Assembly: GCA_023386795.1 (NCBI GenBank)
Contig: JAEWJB010000013.1
Span: 1 to 22,377, forward strand
Reading direction: 5' to 3'
Length of the DNA stretch: 22,377 nt
Source of the DNA: Pseudomonadota bacterium
Lineage (GTDB): Bacteria; Pseudomonadota; Gammaproteobacteria; Xanthomonadales; Xanthomonadaceae
In this document: one piece after another, positions 17,260-22,377 of the stretch
Position numbering within the stretch: position 1 is the first letter of the stretch
How the letters are laid out: each line of letters begins with the position of its first letter
Notes under the pieces: model-generated
The model's database searches: none
What the model was told of the DNA's origin: nothing
What the model saw: the letters and a program-made list of their open reading frames with translations, nothing else
Translations under genes and position numbers: made by a program

Positions 17260-18128
17260 GTGCCTGGGCGGTGGGGGGCTGGTCGAGCTGGCCGGCCCCG
17301 GCGAAGTTGAACCTGTTTCTGCATGTGGTGGGGCGGCGCGCCGACGGCTATCACGACCTGCAGACCGTTTTCCGGATCCTGGACTGGGGCGATACGGTGC
17401 ATCTGGGCCCCGGATCGGGCGGCCTCATCCGGCGTATCGGCCCCTCCGCACCGGGCGTGGAAGCGGCTGACGATCTGGTGGTGCGGGCGGCGGAACTGCT
17501 GCGTACGTCGGTAAATTGCGCCTATTCTGCGGACATTCGCGTCGAAAAGCGCATTCCCACGGGTGGTGGATTCGGCGGCGGGTCTTCCGACGCGGCCACT
17601 GTGCTCGTCGCGCTCAACGCCCTGTGGGGGCTGGGATTGTCGGTGGACGCCCTGGCGACGCTGGGGTGCCGACTCGGCGCCGATGTGCCCGTATTCATTC
17701 GGGGCCACAACGCCTGGGCGGAAGGGGTGGGCGAGCGACTGACCCCGATTTCCCTTCCGCCGGCCTGGTACCTGCTGGTAGACCCCGGCGTCCACGTGCC
17801 CACCCCTGAACTTTTCCGTGCCCCTGATTTGACGCGCGATGCCGCGCCCGCGAAAATAGCGGACTTCGCTTCCGGAACCCTGCTCGACAACGCGTTCGAG
17901 CCGGTGCTGCGCCGCCGCGAACCTGCCGTGGAGGCGGTGTTCCAGGCGTTGGCGCGCGTCGGTTCGCCCCGTTTGACCGGGTCGGGTGGCGGCTGTTTCG
18001 TCGAGTTCGATTCGCTGCGCGCCGCAGAGCGCGCACGGTCCGAACTGCCGGCGGAACTGCGCGCCTGGGTCGTCGGCGGGGCCGAAAGGTCTCCGTTGCT
18101 CGATGCGCTGGCGGCGATGAAGGTTTGA
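17256..18128 (+). CDS. ispE: 4-diphosphocytidyl-2-C-methyl-D-erythritol kinase
   Basis: A GHMP kinase of the MEP isoprenoid pathway that phosphorylates CDP-ME at the 2-hydroxyl using ATP, in the cytosol. 290 aa. PAPAKLNLFLHVVGRRADGYH at 13-33 contains K17. The ATP-binding GHMP motif PTGGGFGGGSSDAA is at 101-114. LGADVPVF at 140-147 contains catalytic D143. SPRLTGSGGGCFVEF is the C-terminal glycine motif. The start at 17256 overlaps lolB (ATGA); an upstream in-frame ATG at 17238 lies inside lolB and would add six residues. A tRNA-Gln gene begins 3 bases after the stop. Confidence 0.96.
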   Translation: MSAWAVGGWSSWPAPAKLNLFLHVVGRRADGYHDLQTVFRILDWGDTVHLGPGSGGLIRRIGPSAPGVEAADDLVVRAAELLRTSVNCAYSADIRVEKRIPTGGGFGGGSSDAATVLVALNALWGLGLSVDALATLGCRLGADVPVFIRGHNAWAEGVGERLTPISLPPAWYLLVDPGVHVPTPELFRAPDLTRDAAPAKIADFASGTLLDNAFEPVLRRREPAVEAVFQALARVGSPRLTGSGGGCFVEFDSLRAAERARSELPAELRAWVVGGAERSPLLDALAAMKV

Positions 18129-18131
18129 TGC

Positions 18132-18208
18132 AGGGGCGTCGCCAAGAGGCCCAAGGCACCAGGTTTTGATCCTGGCATTCGTAGGTTCGAATCCTACCGC
18201 CCCTGCCA
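18132..18208 (+). tRNA. tRNA-Gln (TTG anticodon)
   Basis: A full cloverleaf with encoded CCA. The acceptor arms are AGGGGCG at 18132-18138 and CGCCCCT at 18198-18204, with discriminator G and CCA at 18206-18208. The anticodon stem is CCAGG/CCTGG around loop TTTTGAT, with anticodon TTG at 18166-18168. The T arm is GTAGG-TTCGAAT-CCTAC. It begins 3 bases after the ispE stop, so it is probably cut from a mixed mRNA-tRNA transcript. Confidence 0.97.
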
Positions 18209-18284
18209 TTTGCGGCCGCGCGCCCGCCAGCGCGCCGCGGATGCACGCACGACCCGCTTTCCCGCCGCCGCCCGAGCCTTCTCC

Positions 18285-19244
18285 ATGCAAGACGAACGCA
18301 ACCTGCTGGTCTTTTCCGGCAATGCCAACAAGCAGTTGACGCAGAGCATCTGCAAAGAGCTGGGCGTACGCATGGGCAAGGCGCTGGTCTCGCGCTTCTC
18401 CGACGGGGAAGTGCAGGTGGAGATCGAGGAAAGCGTGCGTCGCCAGGAAGTGTTCGTGGTGCAGCCGACCTGCGCGCCGAGTGCGGAAAACCTGATGGAA
18501 CTGCTGGTGCTGATCGACGCGCTCAAGCGCGCCAGCGCCGCGTCCGTCACCGCGGTCATCCCGTACTTCGGTTATTCGCGGCAGGATCGCCGCATGCGCT
18601 CCTCGCGCGTGCCGATCACCGCCAAGGTCGCCGCCAAGATGGTCAGCGCCATCGGTGCCGACCGCGTGCTTACGGTGGACCTGCACGCCGATCAGATCCA
18701 GGGCTTTTTCGATGTCCCGGTCGACAACGTGTACGCCTCGCCGCTGCTGCTGGCCGACATCTGGCGCGCCTACGGCACCGACAACCTGATCGTGGTTTCG
18801 CCGGACGTCGGCGGCGTGGTGCGCGCCCGTGCGGTCGCCAAGCGCCTGGACGACGCGGACCTGGCGATCATCGACAAGCGCCGCCCGCGCGCCAACGTCG
18901 CCACGGTGATGAACATCATCGGCGACGTGCAGGGCAAGACCTGCGTGCTGGTGGACGACCTGGTCGATACCGCCGGCACGCTGTGCGCCGCGGCCGCAGC
19001 GCTCAAGCAGCGCGGCGCGGTGAAGGTGGTGGCCTACTGCACGCACCCGGTGTTCTCGGGCCCGGCGGTGGACAACATCACCAATTCGCAGCTGGACGAG
19101 ATCGTCGTCACCGACACGATTCCGCTCTCCGACCAGGCGCGCGTGTGCCCCAAGATTCGCCAGCTGAGCGTGGCCGAATTGCTTGCCGAGACCATCCGGC
19201 GCATCGCTTTCGGCGAATCGGTCAGCTCGCTTTACGTGGATTGA
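18285..19244 (+). CDS. prs: Ribose-phosphate pyrophosphokinase (PRPP synthetase)
   Basis: Makes PRPP from ribose 5-phosphate and ATP for nucleotide, His, Trp and NAD synthesis. 319 aa, close to the usual 315. FGYSRQDRRMRSSRVPITAK at 95-114 and DLHADQIQGFF at 132-142 (His134) are the ATP-binding and metal-binding motifs. IIDKRRPRAN at 195-204 is the catalytic flexible loop (K198, R200). VDDLVDTAGTL at 223-233 is the PRPP-binding loop. The start at 18285 fits the family N-terminus; the frame is open upstream into the tRNA spacer, but those residues are Arg/Ala-rich. It follows tRNA-Gln by 76 bases, in an order common in gammaproteobacteria. Confidence 0.97.
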   Translation: MQDERNLLVFSGNANKQLTQSICKELGVRMGKALVSRFSDGEVQVEIEESVRRQEVFVVQPTCAPSAENLMELLVLIDALKRASAASVTAVIPYFGYSRQDRRMRSSRVPITAKVAAKMVSAIGADRVLTVDLHADQIQGFFDVPVDNVYASPLLLADIWRAYGTDNLIVVSPDVGGVVRARAVAKRLDDADLAIIDKRRPRANVATVMNIIGDVQGKTCVLVDDLVDTAGTLCAAAAALKQRGAVKVVAYCTHPVFSGPAVDNITNSQLDEIVVTDTIPLSDQARVCPKIRQLSVAELLAETIRRIAFGESVSSLYVD

Positions 19245-19270
19245 GCTGGGAGACCGGCTCGCTGTAACGG

Positions 19271-19290
19271 CTCCCCTGGTCGCGGGGGAG
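19271..19290 (+). promoter_or_regulatory. CTCCCC/GGGGAG hairpin in the rplY leader
   Basis: A 6-bp stem (19271-19276 with 19285-19290) and an 8-base loop lie 49 bases before the rplY start and 26 after the prs stop. No T-run follows, so a leader structure or part of a dispersed repeat is as likely as a terminator. It resembles the hairpin after rplY. Confidence 0.4.
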
Positions 19291-19339
19291 TCGCAAGATC
19301 GCCGCGAGGCGGTTCATTCAACCTAGGTAGTGAAAAGAA

Positions 19340-19960
19340 ATGTCCAAGACCCATGAAATCAAGGTCCAGCGCCGCGAAGACGAAGGTAAGGGTGCGAGCC
19401 GCCGCCTGCGTCACGCCGGCCTGATCCCGGCCATCGTCTACGGTGGCGACCTCAAGCCCGTCAGCATCCAGCTCGACCACGAAGAAGTGTGGCTGGCCCA
19501 GCAGAACGAGTGGTTCTACTCCTCGATCCTGGACCTGAGCCTCAACGGCGACGTGCAGAAGGTGCTGCTGCGTGACCTGCAGCGCCACCCGTTCAAGCAG
19601 CTGATCATGCACATCGACTTCCAGCGCGTGAACGAAAACGAGAAGCTCAACGCCTCGGTGCCGCTGCACTTCGTCAACGAAGACAAGTCGCCGGCCGGCA
19701 AGTCGGCCGAAGTCGTCGTGACCCACGAGCTGAACGAAGTCCAGGTGAGCTGCCTGCCGAAGGACCTGCCGGAGTTCATCGAAGTCGACCTGTCGGCCCT
19801 GGAAGTCGGCAACGTGATCCACCTGTCGGACATCAAGCTGCCGGCCGGCGTCGAGATCCCGGAGCTGAAGCTGGGCAAGGAACACGACGTCGCCGTCGTG
19901 ATCGCCAAGCACGGTCGCGAAGAAGCCGAGGCCCCGGCGGCCGAAGGCGAGGACAAGTAA
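19340..19960 (+). CDS. rplY: 50S ribosomal protein L25/general stress protein Ctc
   Basis: Binds 5S rRNA in the large subunit. 206 aa, the long CTC/TL5 form rather than the short E. coli form of about 94 aa. The N-terminal L25 domain, about 1-95, contains RREDEGKGASRRLRHAGLIPAIVYGG at 11-36. The C-terminal CTC beta domain, about 100-190, has VPLHFVNEDKSPAGK and LPEFIEVDLSALEVGNVIHLSDI. An acidic Ala/Glu tail ends the protein. It lies between prs and pth, as in many gammaproteobacteria. The start is ATG at 19340, with a weak purine-rich site upstream. Confidence 0.97.
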   Translation: MSKTHEIKVQRREDEGKGASRRLRHAGLIPAIVYGGDLKPVSIQLDHEEVWLAQQNEWFYSSILDLSLNGDVQKVLLRDLQRHPFKQLIMHIDFQRVNENEKLNASVPLHFVNEDKSPAGKSAEVVVTHELNEVQVSCLPKDLPEFIEVDLSALEVGNVIHLSDIKLPAGVEIPELKLGKEHDVAVVIAKHGREEAEAPAAEGEDK

Positions 19961-19969
19961 TCGCCGCGT

Positions 19970-19996
19970 CTCCCCCGCGCCTTGCGCGCGGGGGAG
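19970..19996 (+). terminator. Strong hairpin between rplY and pth
   Basis: A perfect 11-bp stem (19970-19980 with 19986-19996, CTCCCCCGCGC and its complement) closes on loop CTTGC. It begins 10 bases after the rplY stop and ends 19 bases before the pth ATG. No T-run follows. It may reduce read-through, protect the rplY 3' end, or influence pth initiation. Confidence 0.5.
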
Positions 19997-20014
19997 CGTT
20001 GCGGTGGTGACGGC

Positions 20015-20596
20015 ATGTCTGGACTGCGACTGATCGTCGGACTCGGCAATCCCGGTCCGGAACACGCCCAAACCCGGCACAACGCCGGGTTTCGTTTCGT
20101 CGACGCCCTCGCCGACTCGGCGGGCGCGCGCTGGAACCTGGAATCCAAGCTGTTCGGCGAGGTGGCCCGCGTGGACATCGACGGCCATCCGGTATGGCTG
20201 CTCAAGCCTGCCACTTTCATGAACCTCAGTGGCAAGTCGATTACCGCGGCGCTGCGCTTCTGGAAGATCGAGCCCGAGCAGATGCTCGTGGCCCACGACG
20301 AACTGGATCTTGCGCCGGGCGTTGCCCGTTTGAAGTTCGACGGCGGCCATGGCGGCCAGAACGGCCTGCGCGACACCATCCGCCTGCTTGGCCACGGCAA
20401 GTTCCACCGGTTGCGCGTGGGGATCGGCCATCCCGGCCACAAGGACAAGGTGGTTCCCTGGGTGCTGGGCCGGGCCAAGGGCGAGGACGACGTGCTGATC
20501 GGCCGTGCCATTGACGATGCGATCGACGTGCTGCCGTTGGCGGCATCGGGTAACTTCAACGAGGCCACCAAGCGCCTCAATACCGCCAAGGCTTGA
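20015..20596 (+). CDS. pth: Peptidyl-tRNA hydrolase
   Basis: Recycles peptidyl-tRNA that has dropped off the ribosome. 193 aa, the normal length. LIVGLGNPGPEHAQTRHNAGF at 6-26 holds N12 and catalytic His22 (E. coli N10 and H20). LLKPATFMNLSGKS is at 62-75. LVAHDELDLAPGVARLK at 91-107 holds Asp95 (E. coli D93). GGHGGQNGLRD and HRLRVGIGHPGHKDKVVPWVLG complete the pattern. The ATG at 20015 gives the family start. It is followed after 73 bases by ychF, with an inverted repeat between them. Confidence 0.97.
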   Translation: MSGLRLIVGLGNPGPEHAQTRHNAGFRFVDALADSAGARWNLESKLFGEVARVDIDGHPVWLLKPATFMNLSGKSITAALRFWKIEPEQMLVAHDELDLAPGVARLKFDGGHGGQNGLRDTIRLLGHGKFHRLRVGIGHPGHKDKVVPWVLGRAKGEDDVLIGRAIDDAIDVLPLAASGNFNEATKRLNTAKA

Positions 20597-20602
20597 TGGT
20601 TG

Positions 20603-20649
20603 GGGATTCGGGATTTGTAGGCGCGCCGCGCGAATCCCGAATCCCGAAT
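20603..20649. repeat. GGGATTC-type inverted repeat between pth and ychF
   Basis: GGGATTCGGGATT at 20603-20615 is matched by its exact complement at 20633-20645, a 13-bp stem around a 17-base GC-rich loop (20616-20632). The right arm continues the GAATCCC heptamer for about 2.6 copies, to 20649, and a further ATCCCC lies at 20655-20660. It fills nearly the whole intergenic gap, ending just before the ychF ribosome-binding region. Repeats of this kind are, to my knowledge, scattered between genes in Xanthomonadaceae genomes. Confidence 0.8.
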
Positions 20650-20669
20650 CACCAATCCCCGGATCAATC

Positions 20670-21761
20670 ATGGGCATCAAATGCGGCATTGTCGGCCTGC
20701 CTAACGTCGGCAAGTCGACCCTGTTCAATGCGCTGACCAAGGCGGGCATCGCCGCGGCCAATTTCCCGTTCTGCACGATCGAGCCGAATGTCGGCATCGT
20801 CCCGGTGCCGGACCTGCGCCTGAACCAGCTGTCCGAGATCGTGAAGCCGCAGAAGGTCGTGCCGACCGCGGTGGAATTCGTCGACATCGCCGGCCTGGTC
20901 GCCGGTGCGGCGAGCGGCGAGGGCCTGGGCAACAAGTTCCTGGCGCACATCCGCGAGGTCGATGCGATCACCCACGTGGTGCGCTGCTTCGAGCACGGCG
21001 ACATCGTGCACGTGGCCGGCAAGGTGGACCCGCTGTCGGACATCGAGACCATCGATACCGAGCTGGCCTTGGCCGACCTGGACAGCGTGGAAAAGGCGCT
21101 CAACCGCGCCGAGCGCTCCGCCAAGGGGGGCGACAAGGAAGCCGCCGCGCGCAAGCCGGTGCTGGCCAAGCTGCAGGCCGCGCTGGCCGAGGGCAAGCCG
21201 GGCCGTTCGGCCGGGCTGGATGAAGAAGAAAAGGCGCTGGTCCGCGACCTGTTCCTGCTCACCCTCAAGCCGGTGATGTACATCGCCAACGTGCTGGAGG
21301 ATGGCTTCGACAACAACCCGCACCTGGAGGCCGTGCGCCAGCATGCTGCCGCCGAGGGGGCCGAAGTGGTGCCGGTGTCGGCGGCGATCGAGGAAGAACT
21401 CGCGCAGCTGGATGATGCCGACCGCGATGCGTTCCTGGCTGACCTGGGCCTGGATGAGCCGGGCTTGAACCGCGTGATCCGTGCCGCCTACAAGCTGCTT
21501 GGCCTGCAGACCTATTTCACTGCCGGCGTGAAGGAAGTGCGCGCCTGGACGGTCAAGGCGGGCGCTACCGCGCCGCAGGCCGCCGCGGTGATCCATACCG
21601 ATTTCGAGCGCGGCTTCATCCGCGCCGAGACGATCTCCTTCGACGATTTCATCAAGTACAAGGGCGAAGCCGGCGCCAAGGAAGCCGGTCGCCTGCGTCT
21701 GGAAGGCAAGGAGTACCGCGTGCAGGAAGGCGACGTGCTGCACTTCCGCTTCAACGTGTAA
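20670..21761 (+). CDS. ychF: YchF/OLA1-type P-loop ATPase (redox-regulated)
   Basis: A ribosome-associated P-loop NTPase of the Obg-related group that prefers ATP. 363 aa, the same length as E. coli YchF. The G1 loop is GLPNVGKST at 9-17. The G3 motif is DIAG at 72-75. The G4 position is NVLE at 207-210 in place of NKxD, the family hallmark that changes nucleotide specificity. The hydrophobic catalytic-site residue is His114 in DIVHVAGK. The helical middle is at about 130-200. The C-terminal TGS domain, about 278-361, includes AWTVKAGATAPQAAAVIHTDF and ends VLHFRFNV. The start at 20670 follows GGATC at 20661-20665; the upstream open frame runs through the intergenic repeat and is not coding. 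Confidence 0.97.
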   Translation: MGIKCGIVGLPNVGKSTLFNALTKAGIAAANFPFCTIEPNVGIVPVPDLRLNQLSEIVKPQKVVPTAVEFVDIAGLVAGAASGEGLGNKFLAHIREVDAITHVVRCFEHGDIVHVAGKVDPLSDIETIDTELALADLDSVEKALNRAERSAKGGDKEAAARKPVLAKLQAALAEGKPGRSAGLDEEEKALVRDLFLLTLKPVMYIANVLEDGFDNNPHLEAVRQHAAAEGAEVVPVSAAIEEELAQLDDADRDAFLADLGLDEPGLNRVIRAAYKLLGLQTYFTAGVKEVRAWTVKAGATAPQAAAVIHTDFERGFIRAETISFDDFIKYKGEAGAKEAGRLRLEGKEYRVQEGDVLHFRFNV

Positions 21762-21811
21762 GCCGGGTGGCGTCGGCACACGGCGCACACCCCAAAAGAT
21801 GTAAATTTTTG

Positions 21812-21840
21812 TTGACAACCACCGGAGCCCCGCCCAAAAT
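21812..21840 (+). promoter_or_regulatory. Sigma-70-type promoter of the tRNA-Tyr/Gly/Thr-tuf operon
   Basis: A perfect -35 box TTGACA at 21812-21817 is followed after 17 bases by CAAAAT at 21835-21840 as a -10. An A/T-rich stretch just upstream (21793-21810) resembles an UP element in GC-rich DNA. A GC-rich discriminator (TGCGGGCT) follows, as expected for stringently controlled stable-RNA promoters. An imperfect inverted repeat, GAGCCC(C)GC at 21825-21833 with GCGGGCTC at 21842-21849, brackets the -10. Confidence 0.8.
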
Positions 21841-21902
21841 TGCGGGCTCTCCACACCGGCTTGAATGGCTTCGCGGCCACGACGGAAGGGGTGGGAAAAT
21901 CC

Positions 21903-21988
21903 GGAGGGATACCCAAGCGGCCAACGGGGGCAGACTGTAAATCTGCTGGCTTACGCCTTCGGTGGTTCGAATCCACCTCCCTCCACCA
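21903..21988 (+). tRNA. tRNA-Tyr (GTA anticodon)
   Basis: 86 bases with a long class II variable arm and encoded CCA. The acceptor arms are GGAGGGA at 21903-21909 and TCCCTCC at 21978-21984, with discriminator A. The anticodon stem is GCAGA/TCTGC around CTGTAAA, with anticodon GTA at 21937-21939. The T arm is GGTGG-TTCGAAT-CCACC. First tRNA after the promoter. Confidence 0.97.
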
Positions 21989-22016
21989 GCTTCATGTTGT
22001 GGCAAGTCATCCCGAT

Positions 22017-22090
22017 GCGGGAGTAGTTCAACGGTAGAACCTCAGCCTTCCAAGCTGATGGTGCGGGTTCGATTCCCGTCTCCCGCTCCA
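22017..22090 (+). tRNA. tRNA-Gly (TCC anticodon)
   Basis: 74 bases with encoded CCA. The acceptor arms are GCGGGAG at 22017-22023 and CTCCCGC at 22080-22086, with discriminator T. The anticodon stem is TCAGC/GCTGA around CTTCCAA, with anticodon TCC at 22049-22051. It is the middle gene of the three-tRNA cluster. Confidence 0.97.
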
Positions 22091-22122
22091 TTGAACGGAA
22101 AACGTGCCACAATACGCAACTC

Positions 22123-22198
22123 GCTCACGTAGCTCAGTCGGTAGAGCACCTCCTTGGTAAGGAGGAGGTCGAAGGTTCGATTCCTTTCGTGAGCACCA
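22123..22198 (+). tRNA. tRNA-Thr (GGT anticodon)
   Basis: 76 bases with encoded CCA. The acceptor arms are GCTCACG at 22123-22129 and CGTGAGC at 22188-22194, with discriminator A. The anticodon stem is CCTCC/GGAGG around TTGGTAA, with anticodon GGT at 22156-22158. It lies 46 bases before the tuf start, as in the classic tyr-gly-thr-tuf order. Confidence 0.97.
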
Positions 22199-22244
22199 TC
22201 TTCAAGTCGCCATACCTTTCAACGAACACCGAGAAGAAGCAGCC

Positions 22245-22377
22245 ATGGCCAAGGGTAAGTTCGAGCGCACCAAGCCGCACGTCAACGTCGGCACCATCGG
22301 TCACGTCGACCACGGCAAGACCACGCTGACCGCCGCGCTGACCAAGATCGGCGCTGAGCGTTTCGGTGGCGAGTTCA
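22245..22377 (+). CDS. tuf: Elongation factor Tu, 5' fragment cut by the window end
   Basis: The first 44 codons of EF-Tu, the GTPase that delivers aminoacyl-tRNA to the ribosome. The protein begins MAKGKFERTKPHVNVGTIGH. The G1 loop GHVDHGKTT is visible at 19-27. The reading frame is intact to the window edge, so this is an edge truncation and not a broken gene. A GAGAAG-type ribosome-binding site lies near 22231. It is transcribed with the three upstream tRNAs. Confidence 0.97.
   Translation, partial: MAKGKFERTKPHVNVGTIGHVDHGKTTLTAALTKIGAERFGGEF

Noticed and set aside
20505..20669. N-terminal extension of YchF back to 20505
   Set aside because: It would be read through the end of pth and the intergenic repeat; the family starts at MGIKCGIVGLPNVGKS at 20670.
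19232..21316. Long minus-strand frame opposite rplY, pth and ychF
   Set aside because: All three plus-strand genes are certain by motif, so this is a shadow frame.

Overview
The window is GC-rich chromosomal DNA (third codon positions mostly G or C) from a gammaproteobacterium of the Xanthomonadaceae/Lysobacteraceae (Xanthomonas, Lysobacter, Luteimonas, Pseudoxanthomonas or a close relative). Support for this comes from the order lolB-ispE-tRNA-Gln-prs-rplY-pth-ychF, then tRNA-Tyr/Gly/Thr-tuf; from an OGT-type glycosyltransferase very like the characterised Xanthomonas campestris enzyme; from secreted subtilases with PPC domains; and from GGGATTC-type intergenic repeats. The genus cannot be settled by reading alone.

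Region 1 (1-4140): two tandem, same-strand, secreted S8 serine proteases. They share one architecture (signal peptide, I9-like propeptide, catalytic domain, PPC domain) and are almost certainly a duplication. The linker before the PPC domain is polyglycine in the first and proline-rich in the second. A long GC hairpin separates them.

Region 2 (4132-6124, minus strand): wrbA-like flavodoxin and a DUF2069 membrane protein (ATGA overlap), then a single-domain asparaginase-like protein and a YbaK-type aminoacyl-tRNA deacylase 7 nt apart.

Region 3 (6207-9473, plus strand): a long YihY/BrkB-type membrane protein, a TlpA-type thioredoxin lipoprotein and an acylphosphatase, linked by stop/start overlaps, followed by a two-TM protein I do not recognise.

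Region 4 (9455-14880, minus strand): hemA-prfA-OGT-moaB-ppk2 read in one direction. The OGT-like glycosyltransferase gene overlaps the prfA stop by GTGA, in the position where many bacteria carry prmC.

Region 5 (14945-21761, plus strand): a secreted TPR protein, lolB and ispE joined by ATGA overlaps, then tRNA-Gln, prs, rplY, pth and ychF. This combines lipoprotein sorting, isoprenoid synthesis, PRPP synthesis and translation. Hairpins flank rplY and an inverted GGGATTC repeat lies before ychF.

Region 6 (21762-22377): a clear sigma-70-type promoter, then tRNA-Tyr, tRNA-Gly, tRNA-Thr and the first 44 codons of tuf, cut by the window edge.

Most of the window is core genome. No CRISPR array, insertion sequence, prophage or integrase was seen. 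The items most worth following up are the OGT gene in the hemA-prfA operon, the asparaginase-like/YbaK pair, the unrecognised membrane protein at 8412-9473, the duplicated proteases and the intergenic repeats. I did not find convincing evidence of a wholly new system.
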